Shown here piece after piece: positions 8,210-24,896 of a stretch of DNA of 64,000 nt (position 1 is the first letter of the stretch; each line of letters opens with the position of its first letter). A model generated the notes under the pieces. The model was not told where the DNA came from. It saw nothing but the letters and a program-made list of their open reading frames with translations, and made no database searches. The DNA is from Chlamydia suis (GTDB lineage: Bacteria > Chlamydiota > Chlamydiia > Chlamydiales > Chlamydiaceae): assembly GCF_900169085.1 (NCBI RefSeq), contig NZ_LT821323.1:186001-250000 (forward strand), in the 5' to 3' direction. The translations under genes were made by a program, and so were the position numbers.

Positions 8210-9556
8210 TTATTGACTATCGCGATCTTCTTCCTCTGTAAAAGCTAATCGAGTAGTTACATTCTCTGGAGTTACGAGCTCACTGTTATGTCTAATGAAA
8301 GAACTGAAGCGCTCTATGTGGTGGCGTATGAAGTTACCAAGGTTTCGGACTACTATAAGGTCTTCGTAATTGCCATTCAGACCGCTAACGCTCCAGTTAG
8401 GAGACCCTATGATGAGATCTCTCCCATCAATTAAGGCTAGTTTACAGTGCAGATAGCCAAAGCAAGTGCTGGCACAAAGCGGGAACGTGCATCCTGCTCG
8501 TTGCATCATGTCATAAGCTATCTGCTTTCTGGCAGAGTCTACGACAACCTTAAGTTTCACCCCTCGTTGATGGGCTTCTTCAAGAGCGCGTAAAATGTCT
8601 CTAAAGGATAAAACATTCACAGCAAGGAAAATTTTTTTCTTTGCGTTGCGAATCATATCGGTAATCATAGTGACATCTAGCGTAAATCGTTTGTGCAAAG
8701 GATAGTAGGTGATGAATTGGGTCCCCACCTGACAAGATCCGGGACTCTCGTTTGCTATTAGAGAGCATAGAGCAGGGCTGTCTATTCTTAGTGTGCAGTT
8801 AATATCTCTTCGCAGAGATTTTTCTGCGAAGTTTCCTGTGCTGATGATGACGTATCGCCTATCTACAAGAACAGTTTTTTTATGCAAAAGCATTTTATTG
8901 CGATTTCTACAGATGAGGGTGATATTAGGATAATGTGCTAACTCTTCTCGACAGAGAATATTGTCGTATTCCACTGTTATAGGGACGCCCTGGTTGGCTT
9001 TATCAATGATAGCCTGTTTAATCTCCTGAGAAGAAAGTATATAGGTTCGGATGAGAATGTTGTCTTTAGCAAATCGGATGGTATCACAGATCATTCGAAT
9101 GGGGTCTGTGTGAGGTAGAGGTTGTGGGTGAGCGGAAAAAACAGAAATAAAGTATTGCTGAATTCTTCCCGGATCTCCAGGGAATCTCTGAATAGTAGAA
9201 AGTGTTTGTGGGTTGTGAGTAGAAGGTGTTTCGCTGGAAGGAATATTTAAACAAGAGCGGGCGATAGGTAAAAGAGCGGAAGTTGTGTTTGGATTGTTAA
9301 TAGGTGCAGTAGAGAGCGTGCGAGGGACAAACTCTTGAGCATTAGGATTCAAAGAAGAAGGGGCTGGAATGTTTTGAATTGTTAGGGGTGCGAGAGTAGA
9401 AATACTCTGGCTATTCAAGTCGTTTAAGGGAGCCGGAGTAATCCCGCCACAAGCTCCAAAACGAGAACCGTCGACCAGCGATTCTTCTGAATCGCTGTCA
9501 GAAGAGTCGCAATCCCAGTAACTGTTGAGTTGGTTTCCTAATTCTTGTATTCGCAT
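8210..9556 (-). CDS. Phospholipase D-like protein F (tandem copy 2, PAM2-like motif)
   Basis: 448-residue near-duplicate of PLD-like protein E, with the same MRIQELGNQ start, acidic Ser/Asp stretch and PAM2-like motif (residues 67-79, SSLNPNAQEFVPR). Both HKD motifs are intact: HKKTVLVD followed by STGNF, and HCKLALID followed by GSPNW. The flanking non-coding DNA is duplicated too, so the duplication covered a complete gene with leader and terminator. It is the most upstream gene of the minus-strand PLD series. Confidence 0.88.
   Translation of the reverse strand: MRIQELGNQLNSYWDCDSSDSDSEESLVDGSRFGACGGITPAPLNDLNSQSISTLAPLTIQNIPAPSSLNPNAQEFVPRTLSTAPINNPNTTSALLPIARSCLNIPSSETPSTHNPQTLSTIQRFPGDPGRIQQYFISVFSAHPQPLPHTDPIRMICDTIRFAKDNILIRTYILSSQEIKQAIIDKANQGVPITVEYDNILCREELAHYPNITLICRNRNKMLLHKKTVLVDRRYVIISTGNFAEKSLRRDINCTLRIDSPALCSLIANESPGSCQVGTQFITYYPLHKRFTLDVTMITDMIRNAKKKIFLAVNVLSFRDILRALEEAHQRGVKLKVVVDSARKQIAYDMMQRAGCTFPLCASTCFGYLHCKLALIDGRDLIIGSPNWSVSGLNGNYEDLIVVRNLGNFIRHHIERFSSFIRHNSELVTPENVTTRLAFTEEEDRDSQ
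9320..9358 (-). other. PAM2-like motif in PLD-like protein F
   Basis: Encodes SSLNPNAQEFVPR, unchanged from copy E although neighbouring N-terminal residues differ between the copies. Confidence 0.75.
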
Positions 9557-9641
9557 AGTTGTGCCCTATACTCTAGGATGCAAGCTTTCTAAGAGAGCCT
9601 GGATCAGGATTTGTAGTTTATTAAGCGTTTAAGCTTCATCT

Positions 9642-9680
9642 CTTGAAAAAAGCCTGATTAATAAAGAGGCTTTTTTTAAG
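9642..9680 (-). terminator. Terminator-like hairpin, duplicate of the one at 8121
   Basis: Same arms as the hairpin at 8121 (CTTGAAAAAAGCC with GGCTTTTTTTAAG). Here it lies upstream of PLD-like gene F and would stop minus-strand transcription from the gene starting at 11269. Confidence 0.55.
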
Positions 9681-9889
9681 AGGTTCTTCTAGGGAAGAAG
9701 TGTTTGCGTTTTTTCTGTAGTTCGAACGTTGTGTGGAGATATTAACTTAGAAAAGAGCGGGCTCTAAAACGTAGGAGTTATAGAAAGTTGTGGTGAAAAA
9801 ATCTTTTTTCGTTTTGAAACTATTCGATAGTTAACAAAGCGTTTTCTTTTTTTAGTAAGCATTTTAATACAAATGTGTTTTATTTAATC

Positions 9890-9899
9890 GGGGGGGGGG
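9890..9899 (+). repeat. Homopolymeric G10 tract, intergenic
   Basis: Ten consecutive G in otherwise AT-rich non-coding DNA, about 335 bases upstream of PLD-like gene F. The same length as the tract inside PLD-like gene B. Confidence 0.8.
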
Positions 9900-9964
9900 T
9901 GATTTATTGTTTAATAATTTACAAAGTTAAATTTTTGTAAAAACAGTTTCTTATTTGAGATGAA

Positions 9965-9987
9965 GAGGCAGACAGAGAGTCTGCCTC
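9965..9987. terminator. Inverted repeat, possible terminator
   Basis: GAGGCAGAC/GTCTGCCTC with a 5-base loop. No T run follows on either strand, so the role is unclear; it lies downstream of the minus-strand gene ending at 10157. Confidence 0.4.
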
Positions 9988-10156
9988 ATAGAGAAAGAAA
10001 ATCTTATCTCCAGGTAAGAATCAAGGCATCCTAAAAAATACGAAAATCTCTTCACTAAGATTTTGACAAAATGTGCTTACTTCTCGTTGGGAACACCTTG
10101 ACAACGATTGTTTGCAAAAGGGTAAGAATTTTTTTAATAAGATGCGATTCTATTCT

Positions 10157-11269
10157 TTAGAGAGCTTTAGAATGAGAAGCTTCTTCGAGAGAAGACGAGG
10201 CTATTTTGCGTTTCGGAATAGGCATTTTCAGAGTTGTAAAGGCCTTTAGGTCCGCGACCTCTTTTTGAATAAGAGATTTGTGATAAGGGAAAAGATGGGA
10301 GAGCTTTTCTGCTAAAGAAGGAGTAGGTTCTTCTAAGATATGATGGATTCCTGTGAGATAAATAATAGGATTGAGAGAAGAAGGATCTTGCGTAAGATTA
10401 GGATTGCTGTCTTCAAACCCTAGCAGAAGTTTGGAATAAGCGGAGGCTTTCGGTAATTCGCTTGATTTTGTAAACAGCTCGGGGAAGTGATAAAAATGCA
10501 ATAGTTTGCAGAGGTTTTTTATAGCTTGATCGAACAAATAAGGATTTAAACGATAAGCTATAAGAGTGTCGATGGCCCCGTGTCCAAACGGTTTTTCTTC
10601 TATTAGGAAGTCTTTATAGCAGCTTGCAGGTAAGATCTGCAGGCTATTCACTCCTGTTTTGGCTAAACAATTATTGAGTGCCATATTGTCGAAAATGTGT
10701 TGTCTGGCTCGAGATGCCCCGATTTTTTTGAATAAAAGAGAAGGACATCGCTTGGAAGTGTAGACAAGATCCCCAGTTTTACTACAGCAAGTAATATCAG
10801 AAAGATCATTGGTTAAGATGGCGTCGCAAATGGCTTTATACTCTGGGAACAGTTCTTTTTGGATTAAGGGTTTTCTTGTTACATAGCTACGTACATGTTT
10901 TTGTAGGGTGATTATAGGGGAGAGTTTTTCTGGGAAATCTTCTTGAATTTGCTTACGCATAGCAAAATAGTTTTCAAAGAGTTTGAATGTATGTTGATAG
11001 GTTGTGGAACATGTGTACGAGATGAGCCCCGCTAGAACGAGCAGACAGGCAATAGGAGCAGCCAAAATGCAGCAAACAATACAAATAATGCGTTTGCACA
11101 GCAAAATGGTTTTTTCAGAAAAGAAGGGCAGGCTGGATTTTCCAATGGTTTTTACAGATATAAGCGACCCAAATCCTCGAACGATTGGATAGAGAAGCAT
11201 GTTTCCTAAACGTTCGAAAGCATCTGGGCCGAGTTTCGGGGCACAGTATTTATCAAAAGTGACGATCAT
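10157..11269 (-). CDS. Inc-like paralog family member 1 (short form, IQ-like motif)
   Basis: 370 residues from ATG at 11269 (MIVTFDKYC), chosen because all four family members in this window begin M-[FI]-[VI]-[ST]-FDK; the open frame extends further upstream but into non-conserved residues. Around residues 58-88 there is a long hydrophobic segment like those of inclusion membrane proteins. Residues 122-135 (LQKHVRSYVTRKPL) follow the IQ-motif spacing with Ser for Gly. A central part (VYTSK..., FLIEEKPFG, ..LTGIHHI) aligns with the other members. It lacks the C-terminal 170-plus residues and the shared C-terminal tail of the other three, so it is a truncated paralog. Divergent from the next gene. 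Function unknown; a kinase-like ancestry is discussed under findings. Confidence 0.75.
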   Translation of the reverse strand: MIVTFDKYCAPKLGPDAFERLGNMLLYPIVRGFGSLISVKTIGKSSLPFFSEKTILLCKRIICIVCCILAAPIACLLVLAGLISYTCSTTYQHTFKLFENYFAMRKQIQEDFPEKLSPIITLQKHVRSYVTRKPLIQKELFPEYKAICDAILTNDLSDITCCSKTGDLVYTSKRCPSLLFKKIGASRARQHIFDNMALNNCLAKTGVNSLQILPASCYKDFLIEEKPFGHGAIDTLIAYRLNPYLFDQAIKNLCKLLHFYHFPELFTKSSELPKASAYSKLLLGFEDSNPNLTQDPSSLNPIIYLTGIHHILEEPTPSLAEKLSHLFPYHKSLIQKEVADLKAFTTLKMPIPKRKIASSSLEEASHSKAL

Positions 11270-11508
11270 GGTTTTTTCTCTTTGCGGTTTGTAAAAAGTG
11301 ATGAGAGGGTAGGTAAGAAGCTTGTTGTTGTTAAGCGTTTTTTTTATTTTCTTTGCAAAGATTAGAAGCAATTTGAATGTAACTCTTTAAGTTGCAAATA
11401 CAATAGAAAAGGGGAGGTTGTTTTAATTATTTTAAGGATAAAAATTCCTTAACAAAATCTAGTTTTTGAGGCAAAAATCGACGCCTTATTTTTGATCTGA
11501 GGCCTTAA

Positions 11509-13128
11509 ATGTTTGTGTCATTTGATAAATCTTGTTGCAGGGATGCTGGACCAGATTTTTTAGAGAAGACGGGGAATTTTTTTCTACACAGCATAGCAAG
11601 AGGGATGAATGGTTTATATCATGTAAAAAAAATCCCTAACCACGATTCTTATGGGTTTTCTCATGCCGAGGTTTCTTGTTGCCAACGCATTGTGAATATT
11701 GTGGTTTGCCTTCTAACTGGGCCATTAATGTTATTGGCCGCAGTGTTAGGCTTGTTAGCTTACAAATTTTCTTCAACGTACCAAACTTCCTTACACGACC
11801 GTCTTCGTTATCAATGCGAGCAAAAACAAGCTTTGGAGACGTATCGTGGTCAAGAACAACGTATTGTAACTCTACAAAAATTTTGCAGAGGCTTTCTTGT
11901 TCGTAATCATCTACTCAATCAAAAAACCTATTTGAAGTGTAAAAACTGGGGCTGGAATTTATTGCTCGGGGGAAAATATCCCCGTGTACTGGAAGGGCGT
12001 TCGTTAGTGTATACTTCGAAACAATACCCTTCTTTAATAGCAAAACATGTGGGGATTTCAGATGCTCGCGATCGATGGCATAATATTTTCTCTATGCGAA
12101 AAGTTCTTGCCCAACTGGATATAAAACGGTTGTATGTTCCTCGCGCCAGGGTATTCAAAGAGGTACTCTTTGAGGAAAGACTTCCGGTTTCTATATATGT
12201 CGATTCTATGTGCTTGTACAAAGAAAACCCGGAAGCTTTTGATGAAGCGATTAAAGAGCTTTTGTTTCTTTTCAAAAAAGTGCATTGCCGAGATCTTGTT
12301 GCGGAAACGGATGCTCCAACAGACAATTTTCCTTTAGCTCTAAAGGTGCAAGATCGATGGCTTTTTCCAAGATATGATAATCTGCCTTTATTCATTCAAG
12401 AAGGGGAAGGACGAATTGCTCTTGTCGATCTAGAAACCTTTTCCTGGGATCCTCACCCTTGTCCTATTGAAGAATTGGCGGTGATGTTCCCTATGCATAA
12501 AGAACTTTTAATTACAGAAGCAGAGAAGCTGCGCATTCCATTCTCTAAGAAAGAGGTAGAGAATTCAATCAATAAGGGGCTGGCCTTTTTTAAACATGTA
12601 CTTGGGCACCAAGAGTTTTGTAAAAAAAAGAATGTGTCTCTATCACGTAATTGTGCGCCGTATATAACTCCTGAAGCTTGGAGATTTTCTATTAAAATTT
12701 TTGAAACTTTGAAGTCGGCGGTTCAACCGGGGAGCTCTTTCCTGGGGACCTTGTCTTCGGATGCGCAAGAGCGATTAACAAGCTTCTCAGACAAACAATG
12801 GATGGCCTTTAGCGGGAGAGAGACTTCTTCTCTGCTTGAGAAAATTTGTCTAGGCATTTACCAAATACATAACCAAGAGAAACAACAGGTCTGTTCGGAA
12901 GGAACGTTTCTACTTAGTCGTTCACCAATCTTGCTTAGACAGATTTTGCTGGGGAATCTTCCTCAGTTGTTAAGCGCTAAATTAGGGCTGCTTCCTAATG
13001 AAGGCAACAGATTGGCTTGTTTATGTTTACACGCGGTCATGAAAGAGTTGGTAGCGACGGGAGACCTTTATGATTATGACCCTATGGACGATTTTTTGGG
13101 CGGAGAATATTGTCGTATTCGCTACTAA
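11509..13128 (+). CDS. Inc-like paralog family member 2 (perfect IQ motif)
   Basis: 539 residues, ATG at 11509 (MFVSFDKSC) after a TGAGG-type ribosome binding site. A hydrophobic segment at about residues 61-87 resembles Inc transmembrane lobes. Residues 122-135 (LQKFCRGFLVRNHL) match the IQ consensus exactly. From about residue 160 the pattern LVYTSK...LIAKHVG, LFEERLP, YDNLPLF and RIALVDLETF looks like a remodelled kinase/phosphotransferase fold. The protein ends with YDPMDDFLGGEYCRIRY, a tail shared with members 3 and 4. No signal peptide, so any secretion would be type III. A chlamydia-specific family of unknown function. Confidence 0.8.
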   Translation: MFVSFDKSCCRDAGPDFLEKTGNFFLHSIARGMNGLYHVKKIPNHDSYGFSHAEVSCCQRIVNIVVCLLTGPLMLLAAVLGLLAYKFSSTYQTSLHDRLRYQCEQKQALETYRGQEQRIVTLQKFCRGFLVRNHLLNQKTYLKCKNWGWNLLLGGKYPRVLEGRSLVYTSKQYPSLIAKHVGISDARDRWHNIFSMRKVLAQLDIKRLYVPRARVFKEVLFEERLPVSIYVDSMCLYKENPEAFDEAIKELLFLFKKVHCRDLVAETDAPTDNFPLALKVQDRWLFPRYDNLPLFIQEGEGRIALVDLETFSWDPHPCPIEELAVMFPMHKELLITEAEKLRIPFSKKEVENSINKGLAFFKHVLGHQEFCKKKNVSLSRNCAPYITPEAWRFSIKIFETLKSAVQPGSSFLGTLSSDAQERLTSFSDKQWMAFSGRETSSLLEKICLGIYQIHNQEKQQVCSEGTFLLSRSPILLRQILLGNLPQLLSAKLGLLPNEGNRLACLCLHAVMKELVATGDLYDYDPMDDFLGGEYCRIRY

Positions 13129-13188
13129 TTCAGAGACGCCTTGAGAAGTATTTGGTTTTTCGTTAGGATTTCTTTTTTTTCTAAGAAT

Positions 13189-13467
13189 ATGATTGTTTCT
13201 GCAAGTCTTTTTCCTAAGACGGACTCTGTCTTTCCAGGTTGTACACCAGATGGAAAGCCTGAAAGAGAGCATAATGTCACAGCCATAGCGCTTATGGTTA
13301 TTGGTCTTCTACTTTTTGTTGTTGGCGCATTACTTTTATTGCTTTGGGCTCCGCCCTCGCAGTCTTGTTTAGTTGTAAGTAGTTGTTGCTTAGGCGTTGG
13401 CACCGTGCTAATTGGATCTGGAGTTGGAAAAATCTGTCACGCTATCGAAATGTTGCTTGCTGAATAG
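13189..13467 (+). CDS. Small Inc-like membrane protein
   Basis: 92 residues from ATG at 13189 (MIVSASLF); an in-frame TTG at 13141 would give 108. Two closely spaced hydrophobic segments (about residues 33-52 and 59-78) joined by a short WAPPSQS turn give the bilobed profile typical of inclusion membrane proteins. It starts about 60 bases after the stop of family member 2 in the same direction, so co-transcription is likely. No recognisable domain otherwise, and no clear ribosome binding site, so the start is uncertain. Confidence 0.6.
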   Translation: MIVSASLFPKTDSVFPGCTPDGKPEREHNVTAIALMVIGLLLFVVGALLLLLWAPPSQSCLVVSSCCLGVGTVLIGSGVGKICHAIEMLLAE

Positions 13468-13609
13468 AAGAGATCTAAGCTCTTTTTTCGAAAAAGTTTT
13501 TAATGGCGGCAAAAATTTTTTTAATCTTCAGAAGGCAGGGTTTTTCTGGTAAACTCTCTGTAATTTTTTTGCGAGGTTCCCCGAAGCTTTTTTTCTAGAG
13601 GAGAAGGCA

Positions 13610-14395
13610 ATGCGAACAAAAATAGTTTCTTTTTTTCTTAGTCTGAGCCTGATAGGGCATGCGTCTTCTATAGAGTTGTCGGACGGTTCTTTTCTTGCTG
13701 CGTATACTTTTGAACAGGTATTAACAAAAGCGAACCGAGATCCAGAAGTGATTGCTCGTGTAGATGAGGAGTCTAAAGAGATCTGGAAAAAATTATGTTC
13801 CAAATTAGGAACAGGAGATCATGTTCCTATTCTTGCTTATGGCAGTTTAATGAATCCTGCCTCGTTGAAAAAAACCATTACCTCTCTTGTAAAAGATCCA
13901 AGTCCGGTTTGGATATGTGATTATGTACGCGTGTTTAATTACAGCATCGAAACGATTGGAAGTCTAAATCGAGTGACAGAGTTAGACGGCCCGTTGAATC
14001 GTGCAGTTTTAAATTTAGCGTATGCTCCAGGATCTTGTTGCACCGCGTTAGTTTTATGTTTGAACGAAGAAGATTTCCTATCTTGTCGCAGACGAGAGGG
14101 GGTATATGATCTTGTGCCCGTTAAAGTGCGCCCCTATTTAATCCAAGATAGTTGCGTAAGTTTTCCAGAGGTTGCTTATGCATGGATTGTTCGTAGAGAA
14201 GAAGGATGTTCCCGGCCAGTCCTGCCCATCAAGGGGTACTATTCTATGATCTGGGATGCGGTCTCTTCGGAAGCAACGGTAACCGCGTTTGGAGAACAGT
14301 TTCCACAAGATTATTTGGATACAACATTTTTGTTTGATGGTAGGTCTGTTCGCGTTATTCATGATGAGTATAAGAAAGCTCCATTTCAATATTAA
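13610..14395 (+). CDS. Exported gamma-glutamylcyclotransferase-like protein
   Basis: 261 residues. The N-terminus (MRTKIVSFFLSLSLIGHASS) is a typical signal peptide with cleavage near residue 20. The mature part carries AYGSLMNPASL (around residue 75), matching the Y-G-S-L substrate loop of the gamma-glutamylcyclotransferase/ChaC/AIG2 fold, and RREGVYDLVPV (around residue 165), where the family keeps its catalytic Glu. This suggests cyclotransferase-type chemistry on gamma-glutamyl amides such as glutathione fragments, in the periplasm or beyond. Export is unusual because the known enzymes are cytosolic. A strong terminator separates it from the cytotoxin gene. The ATG follows AGAGGAGAAGGCA, a good ribosome binding site. 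Confidence 0.7.
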   Translation: MRTKIVSFFLSLSLIGHASSIELSDGSFLAAYTFEQVLTKANRDPEVIARVDEESKEIWKKLCSKLGTGDHVPILAYGSLMNPASLKKTITSLVKDPSPVWICDYVRVFNYSIETIGSLNRVTELDGPLNRAVLNLAYAPGSCCTALVLCLNEEDFLSCRRREGVYDLVPVKVRPYLIQDSCVSFPEVAYAWIVRREEGCSRPVLPIKGYYSMIWDAVSSEATVTAFGEQFPQDYLDTTFLFDGRSVRVIHDEYKKAPFQY

Positions 14396-14421
14396 TGGAT
14401 ATTTTTTGGCACAAGAGACAA

Positions 14422-14448
14422 GACCGACTCTTTTGAGTCGGTTTTTTT
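14422..14448 (+). terminator. Rho-independent terminator before the cytotoxin gene
   Basis: Stem ACCGACTC/GAGTCGGT with a TTTT loop followed by a run of T. It ends the cyclotransferase-like transcript and implies a separate promoter for the toxin in the next 200 bases. Confidence 0.9.
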
Positions 14449-14650
14449 GTGCTTGATTTAAAAAACCTGTGTTTTTTTTGTTTTATACAGTCTCTCGGCT
14501 TCTTCTCCTTTAAAAGAGTAAAGAAAGCTTTTTTTCTGAATACACGTGATCACTCTCTCCATAAAATCTTCTTTGTAGAGATAACCTAAAAAATGGTTTT
14601 TGTGTTTTTATAGACAGCTTTTATGCCAGGTGTTCTATTTTTTAAGGTAA

Positions 14651-24742
<10,092 letters not shown>

Positions 24743-24761
24743 AGTCCTCGAGAAATACGAG

Positions 24762-24783
24762 TGTTGTTCCGATACAACACCTC
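24762..24783 (+). terminator. Weak hairpin after the cytotoxin gene
   Basis: GTGTTGT/ACAACAC inverted repeat about 20 bases after the toxin stop codon, with no T run. Possibly a processing or termination structure. Confidence 0.35.
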
Positions 24784-24896
24784 GCAATGCGAAAAAATAA
24801 CCTTGGGGATTTAGCTCTAAAAAAGAAGAAAAAAACTTAACAATTATTCGAAGTCTCTATAGGATCTCCGAACATTTTTTTTGTAGGAGGTCATTA

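Larger units (their letters stand above)
6668..9718. repeat. Tandem direct duplication of about 1.52 kb (two copies)
   Basis: Two copies, about 6668-8195 and 8191-9718, each holding one PLD gene, its leader (ATACTCTAGGATGCAAGCTT in both) and a hairpin with A/T arms. The start codons are 1,522 bases apart. Boundaries were estimated by eye. Confidence 0.85.
9557..10156. other. Gene-free stretch with G10 tract and inverted repeat
   Basis: About 600 bases with no convincing gene. To about 9718 it is the end of the PLD duplication. The rest is AT-rich, with a G10 tract at 9890-9899 and a 9-bp perfect inverted repeat at 9965-9987. No remnant of the missing C-terminal part of the gene ending at 10157 was found here. 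Confidence 0.7.

Noticed and set aside
11928..12395. Long minus-strand frame inside family member 2 (155 codons)
   Set aside because: Entirely antisense to a well-supported gene, with no motif or good ribosome binding site.
13125..13403. Minus-strand frame of 92 codons overlapping the small Inc-like gene
   Set aside because: The plus-strand frame has a clear bilobed membrane profile; the antisense product is low-complexity without domain features.
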